Shown: positions 40,890 to 52,944 of the stretch, in pieces
Layout of the letters: the number at the start of each line of letters is the position of its first letter
Position numbering within the stretch: position 1 is the stretch's first letter
Notes under the pieces: model-generated
Seen by the model: the letters and a program-made list of their open reading frames with translations, nothing else
What the model was told of the DNA's origin: nothing
The model's database searches: none
Assembly: GCA_046726235.1 (NCBI GenBank)
Contig: JBKPAD010000001.1
Span: 1-64,000 of the forward strand
Length of the DNA: 64,000 bases
Direction of reading: 5' to 3'
Origin: Nitricoxidireducens sp046726235
Lineage (GTDB): Bacteria > Pseudomonadota > Gammaproteobacteria > Burkholderiales > Rhodocyclaceae
Position numbers and translations under genes: made by a program

Positions 40890-41621
40890 ATGAGCAATCT
40901 CGGTCTCGCCCATTTCTGGTACCAGGGGGACTTCGTCACCCATACGGTCGCCCTGATCCTGCTGCTGCTGTCGGCGGCTTCATGGACCTTGATCATCCAG
41001 AAGGCGTCGCGGCAGTGGCGCGCATCGCAGCGTCTCGATCACGCGACCAGCGCGTTCTGGCAGGCCGGTTCGCTGCCGCTGGCGCTGGCGACCATCGACC
41101 GCGAGGACAAGAGCGGCATCTTCTCCGGCCTGGCGCTGGCGGGTGCGCAGGCGGCGCAGCTGCACGAGCAGCACTCGGCGCGCGGCATCGGCGCCGGCGT
41201 CAACGCCAGCGAGTTCGTCACGCGCGCGCTGCGCAGCCACATGGTGCGCGCACAGGCGGAGATCGAGCATGGCCTCACCTTCCTCGCCTCGGTTGGCTCG
41301 ACCGCGCCCTTCATCGGGCTGTTCGGCACGGTCTGGGGCATCTACCACGCGCTCGTCGGCCTCGCCGGCGCGACGCAGGTGGTGCTCGACAAGGTGGCCG
41401 GGCCGGTCGGCGAGGCCCTGATCATGACGGCGGCCGGCCTCTTCGTCGCCATCCCCGCGGTGCTGGCCTACAACGCCTTCACCCGCGCGAACCGCATCGT
41501 GCTCGCGGAGCTCGACGGCTTCGCGCACGACCTGCACGCGTACCTAACGACTGGCGCCCGCGCGGGTGCGGCCAACCTGGTCGACTTCGAATCGGCGCGC
41601 GCCGCCGCCGCACGCGCCTGA
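40890..41621 (+). CDS. exbB: Biopolymer transport protein ExbB
   Basis: A 243-aa MotA/TolQ/ExbB proton-channel protein. Three membrane segments: near residues 15-35, 125-150 (SVGSTAPFIGLFGTVWGIYHA) and 165-190 (EALIMTAAGLFVAIPAVLAYN). The ATG is preceded by AAGGAGG (40877-40883). It is followed by exbD after 10 bases. Confidence 0.96.
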   Translation: MSNLGLAHFWYQGDFVTHTVALILLLLSAASWTLIIQKASRQWRASQRLDHATSAFWQAGSLPLALATIDREDKSGIFSGLALAGAQAAQLHEQHSARGIGAGVNASEFVTRALRSHMVRAQAEIEHGLTFLASVGSTAPFIGLFGTVWGIYHALVGLAGATQVVLDKVAGPVGEALIMTAAGLFVAIPAVLAYNAFTRANRIVLAELDGFAHDLHAYLTTGARAGAANLVDFESARAAAARA

Positions 41622-41631
41622 GGAGACCGCG

Positions 41632-42048
41632 ATGTCCTTCGGATCTTTCAACGAGAGCAGCGGCGGGCTGCCGATGGCCGAGATCAACACCACGCCGCTG
41701 GTCGATGTGATGCTGGTGCTGCTGGTTATTTTCATCATCACCGCGCCGCTGTTCCACCAAGCCGTACCGATCGACCTGCCCAAGGTGGAAGCGCAGCGGC
41801 TCGACGAGAAGCCGCGCGCCATCAATCTGTCGATCGACGGCGAGGGGCGCGTGTTCTGGAACGGCGAGCCGGTGCACCGCGATGCGCTCGACGGACGCTT
41901 CGCCGCCGAGCGCGACCAGAACCCGGAGCTGCATCTGCGTGCCGACCGCGCGACGCGCTACGAGCGCGTCGCCGAAGTGATGGCGGCCGCCCAGCGCAAC
42001 GGCCTGGTGAAGATCGCCTTCGTCACCGAGCCAGAAGGACGGAAGTAG
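41632..42048 (+). CDS. exbD: Biopolymer transport protein ExbD
   Basis: A 138-aa protein with one N-terminal membrane segment carrying the essential Asp (INTTPLVDVMLVLLVIFIIT, about residues 19-38) and a periplasmic domain. It completes the TonB-ExbB-ExbD motor. AGGAG precedes the start. It ends one base before the convergent DsrC-like gene. Confidence 0.96.
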   Translation: MSFGSFNESSGGLPMAEINTTPLVDVMLVLLVIFIITAPLFHQAVPIDLPKVEAQRLDEKPRAINLSIDGEGRVFWNGEPVHRDALDGRFAAERDQNPELHLRADRATRYERVAEVMAAAQRNGLVKIAFVTEPEGRK

Positions 42049-42049
42049 G

Positions 42050-42376
42050 TCAGCCGGTGCTCCAGCCGCGCGGCCGCCGCATGCCGGCGACCTTGCAGGC
42101 CTGACCGACGTAGCCGTAGGGGAACAATTCGTAGAGCCGCCTGCGGCCCTGCCCGGGATAGCGGGCGTCGAGGTGGCGCATCACGAACCGCGCATCCGCC
42201 GCGACCTGATGCTCTTCGTAGAAGCTGCGCATGAAGCGGATCACGTCCCAGTGGTCGTCGTCGAGGGCGAGGCCGAGTTCGCCGCCGAGCGCCCGGGCGA
42301 CATCTTCGTTCCATTGGGCAGGTTCGACAAGGTAGCCCTCCGCGTCGCGCGCGGGCATTTCACTGCAGACCGTCAT
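42050..42376 (-). CDS. DsrC/TusE-family protein lacking the terminal cysteine
   Basis: A 108-aa sulfur-relay family protein. Family features: DAEGYLVEPAQWNEDVA, the HWDVIRFMRSFYEEH helix and the arm LFPYGYVGQACKVAGMRRPRG. The arm keeps the inner cysteine (in QACK) but the protein ends GWSTG where DsrC and TusE have a penultimate cysteine, so it cannot carry sulfur on that residue. Such variants are thought to be regulatory or to act in a different thiol reaction. ATG 42376 follows GGGAG; longer forms from 42412/42415 are less likely. Divergent from a MarR regulator. Confidence 0.85.
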   Translation of the reverse strand: MTVCSEMPARDAEGYLVEPAQWNEDVARALGGELGLALDDDHWDVIRFMRSFYEEHQVAADARFVMRHLDARYPGQGRRRLYELFPYGYVGQACKVAGMRRPRGWSTG

Positions 42377-42410
42377 GATCTTCTCCCGAGGGGTTGGTTC
42401 CGGACGATAC

Positions 42411-42432
42411 ATCACGCCGTGATATTGTCACG
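42411..42432. promoter_or_regulatory. Overlapping palindromes between the DsrC-like and MarR genes
   Basis: ATCACG-C-CGTGAT (42411-42423) and CGTGA-TATTG-TCACG (42418-42432). Both are perfect and overlap, in the 96-base divergent region. Likely operator of the MarR protein. Confidence 0.55.
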
Positions 42433-42472
42433 GGATGATATAGTCGGCGTCAAGCCCCCGCGCGCCCTTGCC

Positions 42473-42913
42473 ATGACGAACAAGCCGATGACCAAGCGGG
42501 AATTCGAGACGCTGTCGAACTTCCGCTATCAGCTACGCCGCTTCATCCACTGGAGCGAGGACCTCACGCGCCGGGCGGGCGTCACGAACCTGCAGTATCT
42601 GCTGATGCTCCACGTGCGCGGCTTCGCCGGGCGCGAATGGGCGACGATCACCGAGCTGGCGGAGCGCCTGCAGTCGAAGCACCACGGCGTCGTTGCGCTC
42701 GTGACCCGCTGCGAGAAGCTCGGTTTCGTCGAGCGGCGACCGGGCCGCTCGGACGGCCGGGAGGTCGAAATCCACCTGACGGAGAAGGGCGAACACACGG
42801 TGGAGCGCCTGGCTCGCGCCCACCGCGAGGAGTTGCTGCGCCTGCAAGGCATCCTGGCGGTGCCGGGAAGCGACCAGTTCGACGGCGCAGTTTCCGGCCG
42901 ACAACAACAATAG
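42473..42913 (+). CDS. MarR-family transcriptional regulator
   Basis: A 146-aa winged-helix repressor. The DNA-binding part is TITELAERLQSKHHGVVALVTRCEKLGFVERRPGRSDGREVEIHLTEKG (about residues 59-107, given here by its key segments TITELAERL and RSDGREVEIHLTEKG). The N-terminal helices form the dimer. Divergent from the DsrC-like gene with palindromic operators between, so it probably controls that gene and itself. The frame is open upstream; ATG 42473 gives the family length. Confidence 0.9.
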   Translation: MTNKPMTKREFETLSNFRYQLRRFIHWSEDLTRRAGVTNLQYLLMLHVRGFAGREWATITELAERLQSKHHGVVALVTRCEKLGFVERRPGRSDGREVEIHLTEKGEHTVERLARAHREELLRLQGILAVPGSDQFDGAVSGRQQQ

Positions 42914-42945
42914 CTGAGCATTTTTCTCAGGAACTGGTAGAGTTA

Positions 42946-42972
42946 TTAGCACTCGAATCGCGCGAGTGCTAA
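42946..42972 (+). promoter_or_regulatory. CIRCE element (HrcA operator) upstream of rpoH
   Basis: TTAGCACTC, nine bases, GAGTGCTAA: an exact match to the CIRCE consensus, ending 23 bases before the rpoH start codon. It predicts HrcA repression of the heat-shock sigma factor. Confidence 0.92.
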
Positions 42973-42995
42973 AATTCGTTCCGAGGAGGTATTCG

Positions 42996-45490
<2,495 letters not shown>

Positions 45491-45494
<4 letters not shown>

Positions 45495-46138
45495 GTTCCC
45501 TCCCTCAGCTTCTTCTCTTCGGCCGCGTACCAAGCCGCGAACTCCAGCGGCGGCATGACGAGGATGCGGCCCGACATATAGGAATGCATGACGCCGCAGT
45601 ACTCGGCGCAGGTGACGAGGTGCTCGCCGGGCTTCTTGGGATGGAACCAGAGATAGGTCACGCGCCCCGGCATCGAATCCTCCTTGACGCGGAAGTCGGG
45701 GATGAAATGGCTGTGCAGCGTGTCGCGGCTCGTCATGCGCAGCACCACGGGCTTACCGGCCGGCACGCGCAACTCGTTCTGCGCCTGCACGCCGTTCGGA
45801 TAGGTGTAGTCCCACGAGTACATGCCGGATTCGAGCCGCACTTCCATGCGTTCGGCCGGCACGTCGCGGTAGGTGTTCCAGAGCTGCCAGCCGTTGGCGG
45901 CGAGGAAGAAGTCGTCGGCCATGAAGACGAACACCGGGATCACCGTCCAGGCGACGCCGGCCGCGGGCGAGAGCTTCGGCGGCTCGCCCTGCTGGGCATC
46001 GTGGCGGCGCCGGTAGCGCCAGATGAACCAGGCCGCGAGCAGCGCGAACAGCACGCCGATGACCGTGATGTCGACGATCACCTCGTGCCAGAGCCGGTCC
46101 CAGCCGAGCGCGGGATCGGGAATCCTGGTTTCATCCAT
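45491..46138 (-). CDS. ctaC: Cytochrome c oxidase subunit II
   Basis: The 215-aa CuA-bearing subunit. Two N-terminal membrane segments (about residues 22-42 and 62-82) precede the cupredoxin domain. CuA ligands are seen: His in HSHFIPDF, then CAEYCGVMHSYM (two Cys, Glu, His, Met; about 178-189). No fused cytochrome c domain, so electrons must come from a separate cytochrome c, possibly the dihaem protein encoded divergently. Overlaps ctaD and the SCO gene. Confidence 0.95.
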
Positions 46139-46949
46139 GTGGCGCCCTCCTCTTGCGGTAGGCGAGGCCGCCCCAGGCCATCGCGCCGATGCCGAACAGC
46201 AGCGAGCCGGCGCCCGCCAGCAGCGGCGTGTTCCACTGGTAGCGGCCCTCGGCATAGTTGAAGCTGAAGCAGGCGCCGGTCAGCATGTCGAAGACGGCGG
46301 CGGAGTCGGCGATGCGCCCCCAGTCGGCGTCGATCAGCGCCAGCTCGACGTTGCGCGGTTCGAGGCGGAAGCCGTAGAGGTAGCGCGCTACGCGCCCCTC
46401 GGGCGTCAGGAAGACGATCACGTTCGGATGCAGGAAGGCCTTGGCGCCGTCCGACCAGAAGAAGCGGAAGCCGACCTGCGCGGCGAAGCGCTCGGCGGCG
46501 CGATCCTCGGCGTGCGACTTCAGCACGGCGTGGCGCCAGCCGGGAAGGCTCGGGCCTTGGCCGGCCGTCCTAGCGAGGAACTCGCGCAGCGTCTTCTCGC
46601 TGTCGCGCGCGTCGAAGGACACGGTGAGCACGTTGTAGTCGCGGCCGGGACGAAAGCGCGGCAACCGGTCGAGCGCCTTCGCCAGCTCGACGTTCATCGT
46701 CGGGCAGGTGCCGTCGCAGCCGTAGTAGGACAGCAGCAGGATCGCCGGCTTGCCGAGCAGGTCGCCGATCGCGAACTCGCGGCCGTCGGCATCCACGAGC
46801 GGTGTCGCGCGGTCGAGCGCGCGGCCGAGATGCTGCGGCTCGTCGATGCGCAGCAGCGCCGGATCGACCGTGCTGTCGACGGCAGGCGCACCGACCGCCC
46901 ACGCGCGGGCGGCGGTCATCAGGGCGAGCGCGGCGCAGGCGCGTCTCAT
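46131..46949 (-). CDS. SCO1/SenC-family copper chaperone with membrane anchor
   Basis: A 272-aa exported thioredoxin-fold protein that loads CuA. The copper motif CDGTC (about residues 78-82, CDGTCPTMN) and the distal His (about 168, in AFLHPNVIVFL) are present. A C-terminal membrane segment (LLAGAGSLLFGIGAMAWGG) anchors it. Encoded inside the oxidase operon between subunits III and II, overlapping ctaC by 8 bases. Confidence 0.93.
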   Translation of the reverse strand: MRRACAALALMTAARAWAVGAPAVDSTVDPALLRIDEPQHLGRALDRATPLVDADGREFAIGDLLGKPAILLLSYYGCDGTCPTMNVELAKALDRLPRFRPGRDYNVLTVSFDARDSEKTLREFLARTAGQGPSLPGWRHAVLKSHAEDRAAERFAAQVGFRFFWSDGAKAFLHPNVIVFLTPEGRVARYLYGFRLEPRNVELALIDADWGRIADSAAVFDMLTGACFSFNYAEGRYQWNTPLLAGAGSLLFGIGAMAWGGLAYRKRRAPHG

Positions 46950-46953
46950 GGCG

Positions 46954-47727
46954 TCACCAGTAGTAGATCTGCGAGACGACGAAGAACCAGATGATGTCGA
47001 CGAAGTGCCAGTAGAGCCCGGCCGTGCGCATGAAGCCCGGCGATGCGCGCCCGGCCAGCGCCGCCGGCAGGCCGGCGAGGAAGATCGCCAGCCCGACCAT
47101 GACGTGGGCGCCGTGGAAGCCGGTGATGGTGAAGAAGAAGGTGCCGAAGACGTTGGTGTCGATGTGGAAGCCTGCGTGCATCAGGTGTTGCCACTCGTAG
47201 GCCGACATGCCGAGGAAGCCGAGGCCGAGCGCGATCGTCAGCAGCAGCCAGTTGCGGAAGCCCGGCGCGTCGCCGGCATGCAGCAACTGCTCGGCGTAGT
47301 GGATCGTCAGGCTCGAGGCGACGAGCGTCGCCGTCATCACCAGCGGCATCACGCGCGGCAGCTCGACGCTGCCGGCCGGCGGCCAGTTCGGCTCGGCGAG
47401 GCGCAGGAACCAGTAGAGCGCAAAGAATGAGACGAAGATCATCGCCTCGGCGAGGATGAACCAGCCCATGGCACCGTAGGAAAGCCCTTCGCCCTTGCCC
47501 ATCGCCTCGCCGGTCCAGCCCGCGATGCCGGCGACGATCATCGGCACGCCTATCCCGAGGGCGATGACAGCCGCAAACGGCTGCTGGTAAACGAAGTGGA
47601 GGCAGAAGGCCAGCGGCAGCGCGAACAGAATGCCGAAGCTGATGACGAACGGCCAGACGCTGGTGTCCCAGTGCGCCGCATGGCCGTCGGCATGCGCGAC
47701 CGCCTGCGGGGTGTTCGCGTGCGCCAT
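46954..47727 (-). CDS. ctaE: Cytochrome c oxidase subunit III
   Basis: A 257-aa membrane protein with seven membrane segments. Family motifs include WFILAEAMIFVSFFALYW (conserved Glu, about residues 88-105), YEWQHLMHAGF and the C-terminal FHGAHVMVGL and YWHFVDIIWFFV (about 240-252). The N-terminal 25 residues are His/Ala-rich and cytoplasmic. First gene of the oxidase operon; GGAGAGA precedes ATG 47727. Divergent from a cytochrome c gene across an AT-rich region. Confidence 0.94.
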   Translation of the reverse strand: MAHANTPQAVAHADGHAAHWDTSVWPFVISFGILFALPLAFCLHFVYQQPFAAVIALGIGVPMIVAGIAGWTGEAMGKGEGLSYGAMGWFILAEAMIFVSFFALYWFLRLAEPNWPPAGSVELPRVMPLVMTATLVASSLTIHYAEQLLHAGDAPGFRNWLLLTIALGLGFLGMSAYEWQHLMHAGFHIDTNVFGTFFFTITGFHGAHVMVGLAIFLAGLPAALAGRASPGFMRTAGLYWHFVDIIWFFVVSQIYYW

Positions 47728-47859
47728 GTCTCTCTCCTTGGCGGGATTCTTGTTTCGGCCGCGATCTGTTCGCCGCGGTTGCCGTTTATGCACGCATCAA
47801 ATATATTAAATCCCACCATAAAACTCAACTTTTATGCAGCCCCACTAGGGAGAGTCCTC

Positions 47860-48501
47860 ATGGCACGCATCATTCACGCGTTTCTCGTCGCCGCCGCGTG
47901 CGCCGGAACGGCATTCGGCGCCGGCGATCCCGTCTCGGGAGAGACGAAGGCCGCCGCCTGCACCGCCTGCCACGGCGCGGACGGCAACAGCCTCGCCGAC
48001 CTCTGGCCGAAGCTCGCCGGCCAGTTGCCCGAGTACCTCATGAAGCAGATGAAGGACTTCAAGGCCGGCGTGCGCAGGGACGAACAGATGTCGCCGCAGG
48101 CCGCCAACCTGGCCGAGGCGGACATGGCGGACATCGCCGCGTTCTTTGCAGCGCGAAAGCCGAGCCCCGCCGCCGAAGCCGACAGGACACTGCTGGCCAA
48201 GGGCGAGCAGCTCTATCTGCGGGGCAAGGGCCGCCCGGCGCCCGTCACCGCCTGCGTCGGCTGCCACGGACCGAAAGGCGACGGCAACCGCGATTGGCGG
48301 GACACGCAGGTGCGCCCGCCGGCGCTGCTGGCGCCGGCAATCGGCCGCCAGCATGCGACGTACGTGACGAAACAGTTGGCCGCCTATCGCGCCGGACGGC
48401 GCGACAACGACCCGGCACGGGTGATGCGGGATATCGCGCGCGGCCTCAACGACGGCGAGATCGCGGCAGTCGCCGCCTACGTGTCGACGCTGGGGCGCTG
48501 A
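47860..48501 (+). CDS. Dihaem cytochrome c (c4 type)
   Basis: A 213-aa exported protein with signal peptide (cleavage near FGA, residue 20) and two CxxCH haem sites, CTACH (about residues 34-38) and CVGCH (about 132-136), each followed by a domain with a distal Met (DEQMSP and RVMRD). The two-domain plan fits cytochrome c4, a donor for terminal oxidases. Divergent from the oxidase operon (132-base AT-rich intergenic), so it may be the donor for that enzyme. Confidence 0.9.
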   Translation: MARIIHAFLVAAACAGTAFGAGDPVSGETKAAACTACHGADGNSLADLWPKLAGQLPEYLMKQMKDFKAGVRRDEQMSPQAANLAEADMADIAAFFAARKPSPAAEADRTLLAKGEQLYLRGKGRPAPVTACVGCHGPKGDGNRDWRDTQVRPPALLAPAIGRQHATYVTKQLAAYRAGRRDNDPARVMRDIARGLNDGEIAAVAAYVSTLGR

Positions 48502-48505
48502 AGCG

Positions 48506-49858
48506 TCAGGCGGCGCGACCGAGGGCGGCGAGCAGCTTGTCGTGCACGCCGCCGAAGCCGCCGTTGCTCATCACGAGCACATGGTCGCCGGGACGGGCCG
48601 CCGCCTTCACGGCGGCGACCAGCGCATCGATCTCGTCGAAGCTGCCGGCCTTGTCGCCAAGCGGAGCAAGTGCTTCCGCCGTACTCCAGCCGAGCCCCTT
48701 GCCGTAACAGAAGACCAGATCGGCGCCGGTCAGGCTCCGCGGCAACTGCGCCTTCATGGTGCCAAGCTTCATGGTGTTCGAGCGCGGCTCGAGAACCGCC
48801 AGGATGCGCGCATCGCCGACCTTGCCGCGCAGCCCGGCGATGGTGACTTCGATGGCCGTCGGGTGGTGGGCGAAGTCGTCGTAAACCGTGATGCCGCCCA
48901 CGGTGCCGCGCACCTCGAGCCGACGCTTCACGCCCTGGAAGGTTTCCAGCGCCTTCAGCCCGACGTCGACTGGCACGCCCGCGTGCCGCGCGGCGGCAAG
49001 GGCGGCGATGGCGTTCGACCGGTTGTGATGTCCCGGGAGCGCGAAGCGCGTCCTGCCGAGACGCTGCCCGTCGAGCAAGACATCGAAGGCGTCGCCGTCC
49101 ACCGCCGACGCCTGCCAGCCCTGCGGCGCGTCGAAGCGCTCGACCGGCGTCCAGCAGCCGCGCGCAAGCACCCGATCCAGCGCCTCGTCGCGGCCGTTCG
49201 CCACGATCAGGCCCTGCGCCGGTAGCGTTCGCACGAGATGGTGAAATTGGGTCTCGATGGCGGCAAGATCCGGAAAGATGTCGGCGTGATCGTATTCGAG
49301 GTTGTTGAGGATCAGGGTGCGCGGGCGGTAGTGCACGAACTTCGAGCGTTTGTCGCAGAAAGCAGTGTCGTACTCGTCAGCTTCGACGACGAAGAACGGA
49401 GATATCGACGAAAGCCGTGCCGAGACACCGAAGCCCTGCGGCACGCCGCCCACGAGGAAACTCGGGCTCAGGCCGGCTTCTTCGAGAATCCAGGCCAGGA
49501 TGGATGTGGTCGTGGTCTTGCCGTGTGTCCCCGCGACGCCGAGAACCCAGCGGTCGCGAAGGATGTTGTCGGCGAGCCATTGCGGACCCGACACGTAAGG
49601 CAGGTTGCGGTTGAGGATTTCCTCCAGCAGCGGGTTGCCGCGCGAGATCGCGTTGCCCACCACATAGAGGTCGGGCGAAAGCGCCGTCTGGTCAGCACCG
49701 TATCCCTCGACGAGTTCGATTCCCTCCGCCTGCAACTGGGTGCTCATTGGCGGATAGACGTTGGCGTCGCAGCCGGTGACCCGGTGGCCGGCGGCTCGCG
49801 CCAGCAGCGCAATCCCGCCCATGAAGGTGCCGCAGACGCCGAGGAGGTGGATGTGCAT
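48506..49858 (-). CDS. mpl: UDP-N-acetylmuramate:L-alanyl-gamma-D-glutamyl-meso-diaminopimelate ligase
   Basis: Recycles murein tripeptide into cell-wall synthesis. The 450-aa Mur ligase shows the family start MHIHLLGVCGTFMGG, the P loop GVAGTHGKTTTTS (about residues 107-119), HHPTAIEVTIAGLR and a C-terminal domain with VLEPRSNTMKLG. The absence of MurC-specific features and the GTFMGG motif favour Mpl. Converges with the cytochrome c gene, 4 bases apart. Confidence 0.95.
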   Translation of the reverse strand: MHIHLLGVCGTFMGGIALLARAAGHRVTGCDANVYPPMSTQLQAEGIELVEGYGADQTALSPDLYVVGNAISRGNPLLEEILNRNLPYVSGPQWLADNILRDRWVLGVAGTHGKTTTTSILAWILEEAGLSPSFLVGGVPQGFGVSARLSSISPFFVVEADEYDTAFCDKRSKFVHYRPRTLILNNLEYDHADIFPDLAAIETQFHHLVRTLPAQGLIVANGRDEALDRVLARGCWTPVERFDAPQGWQASAVDGDAFDVLLDGQRLGRTRFALPGHHNRSNAIAALAAARHAGVPVDVGLKALETFQGVKRRLEVRGTVGGITVYDDFAHHPTAIEVTIAGLRGKVGDARILAVLEPRSNTMKLGTMKAQLPRSLTGADLVFCYGKGLGWSTAEALAPLGDKAGSFDEIDALVAAVKAAARPGDHVLVMSNGGFGGVHDKLLAALGRAA

Positions 49859-49917
49859 GCCGAACCGCCGTGCAATAATGGTCGCGGATTCTAACTCGCG
49901 CTCCCGCGCCGCTTCGC

Positions 49918-50520
49918 ATGCCGCGTCGCAAGTCCAGCCCCGACTCGGGGAGCAATCTCCGCCGCGAGATCGCCGCCGCTGCCGCGCGGCTCATGGCCGA
50001 GGAAGGCGTCGCCGACTACGGCTTCGCCAAGCGCAAGGCGGCACGCACCCTGGGCCTCGACCAGACCGATGTCTTGCCGACCAACGAGGAAGTCGAGACC
50101 GAAATACGCGCCTACCAGGCGCTCTACCAAGGTGAAGAACACCCCGAACGGCTGGCGGAATTGAGGCGTGACGCCCTCGAGGCCATGGACCTCCTGGCCG
50201 ATTTCCGGCCGTACCTCGTCGGGTCGGTGCTCGACGGAACCGCGGGCCGGTACGCAGTGATCGACCTCGAGCTTTTTGCGGACAGCGCCAAAGACGTCGA
50301 GATCATGCTGCTATCTCGCAACATCCCGTACTCAGTCGACGAGAAGGCCCGTCACCGCCCCGGCGCCCCGGATGCCCGACTGATGCTGGAGTGGAACGGT
50401 TCTCCGCTGCGAATCTCCGTCTATCCACCACTAAAAGAACGCAATATCCAGCGATCGTCGGCTAACGACAAGCCGGCCTCGCGAGCGAGCCGCGAGGCGG
50501 TGGCGCAGCTGCTGAAATAG
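49918..50520 (+). CDS. Nucleotidyltransferase-like protein of unknown function
   Basis: A 200-aa cytoplasmic protein. The centre reads FRPYLVGSVLDGTAGRYAVIDLELFADSAKDVEIMLL (key parts GSVLDGT and IDLELFADS, about residues 98-130), which resembles the GS...DxD core of the nucleotidyltransferase fold. The N-terminal third is helical and basic. It starts 59 bases from mpl on the other strand. I did not recognise a family; enzymatic activity is a guess from the core pattern. Confidence 0.6.
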   Translation: MPRRKSSPDSGSNLRREIAAAAARLMAEEGVADYGFAKRKAARTLGLDQTDVLPTNEEVETEIRAYQALYQGEEHPERLAELRRDALEAMDLLADFRPYLVGSVLDGTAGRYAVIDLELFADSAKDVEIMLLSRNIPYSVDEKARHRPGAPDARLMLEWNGSPLRISVYPPLKERNIQRSSANDKPASRASREAVAQLLK

Positions 50521-50612
50521 CCCATACTGGACAAGTTGCATACATTTGCGGCAAACTTGCGCCCATGTCCAAGCAAACGCGACGTCAAAAAAACGACGCA
50601 GACCAGGCGCCC

Positions 50613-51056
50613 ATGCCGCGGATACTCGTCCTGCATGGCCCGAACCTGAATCTGCTGGGCCAGCGCGAACCCGAAATCTACGGCCGCACGACCCTCGCCG
50701 ACATCCATGCCGGCATGGAGTCTCGCGGGCGCGCCGCCGGGGTGCAGATCGAAAGCTACCAGAGCAACAGCGAAGGCGAGCTGATCGATCGGGTGCAGGC
50801 CGCGTCCGCAGAGGGCATCGAGTTCATCATCATCAATCCGGGCGGCTACACCCACACCAGCGTTGCGCTGCGCGACGCGCTGGCGGCGGTGGCGATTCCC
50901 TTCGTGGAAGTTCATCTTTCCAACATCCACGCGCGCGAGACCTTCCGCAAGCATTCCTATTTTTCCGACCTTGCCGTCGGCGTGATCTGCGGCCTCGGCG
51001 CCCAGGGCTATGAACTGGCCCTGGAAGCTGCGCTGCTTCGCATCCGCCGTTCCTGA
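50613..51056 (+). CDS. aroQ: Type II 3-dehydroquinate dehydratase
   Basis: Third step of the shikimate pathway. Motifs: LVLHGPNLNLLGQREPEIYG (catalytic Tyr near the end), SNSEGELI, NPGGYTHTSVALRDAL (about residues 74-89) and EVHLSNIHARETFRKHS (about 98-114). ATG 50613 matches the family N-terminus and length (147 aa); ATG 50565 would add a charged 16-residue extension and cannot be excluded. It precedes accB. Confidence 0.95.
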   Translation: MPRILVLHGPNLNLLGQREPEIYGRTTLADIHAGMESRGRAAGVQIESYQSNSEGELIDRVQAASAEGIEFIIINPGGYTHTSVALRDALAAVAIPFVEVHLSNIHARETFRKHSYFSDLAVGVICGLGAQGYELALEAALLRIRRS

Positions 51057-51098
51057 CCGGCGCCGGGCCGAACGGCCCGTGTATTCATTGGAGTCAGT

Positions 51099-51563
51099 AT
51101 GGACCTCAGAAAACTCAAGACCCTGATTGACCTCGTCCAGAACTCAGGTATCTCGGAACTCGAGATCAGCGAGGGCGAGGAGAAGATCCGCATCGCCAAG
51201 CACGTCGCCGCACCGCCGGCGACTACCGTGATGCTCGGCAGCCATCATGGCGCGTCGATGCAGCCCGCCGGCGTTCCGGCGGCGGCCGCTCCGGCGCCTG
51301 TCGTCGATGCCGAACCCGCAGCGCCCGAGGGCCAGGTCGTCAAGGCGCCGATGGTCGGGACGTTCTACCGTTCGGGCAGCCCGGGCGCCGCCTCCTTCGT
51401 CGAGGTCGGCCAAGCGGTCAAGCAGGGCGAAACCCTGTGCATCATCGAAGCGATGAAGCTGATGAACGAAATCGAGTCGGAATTCACCGGCACGGTCAAG
51501 GCCATCCTGGTCGAGAACGGCCAGCCGGTCGAGTACGGCCAGCCCCTGTTCGTCATCGGCTAA
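51099..51563 (+). CDS. accB: Acetyl-CoA carboxylase biotin carboxyl carrier protein
   Basis: The 154-aa biotin carrier of acetyl-CoA carboxylase. Helical N-terminus (MDLRKLKTLIDLVQNSGISELEI), an Ala/Pro linker (about residues 45-72) and the biotinyl domain ending with EAMKLMNEI (Lys about 120 is biotinylated). The usual accB-accC order is followed. Confidence 0.97.
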   Translation: MDLRKLKTLIDLVQNSGISELEISEGEEKIRIAKHVAAPPATTVMLGSHHGASMQPAGVPAAAAPAPVVDAEPAAPEGQVVKAPMVGTFYRSGSPGAASFVEVGQAVKQGETLCIIEAMKLMNEIESEFTGTVKAILVENGQPVEYGQPLFVIG

Positions 51564-51567
51564 AGCG

Positions 51568-52941
<1,374 letters not shown>

Positions 52942-52944
52942 CCC

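Noticed and set aside
42913..42930. CTGAG...CTCAG hairpin after the MarR gene as a terminator
   Set aside because: The stem is five base pairs and the T run is in the loop, not after the stem.
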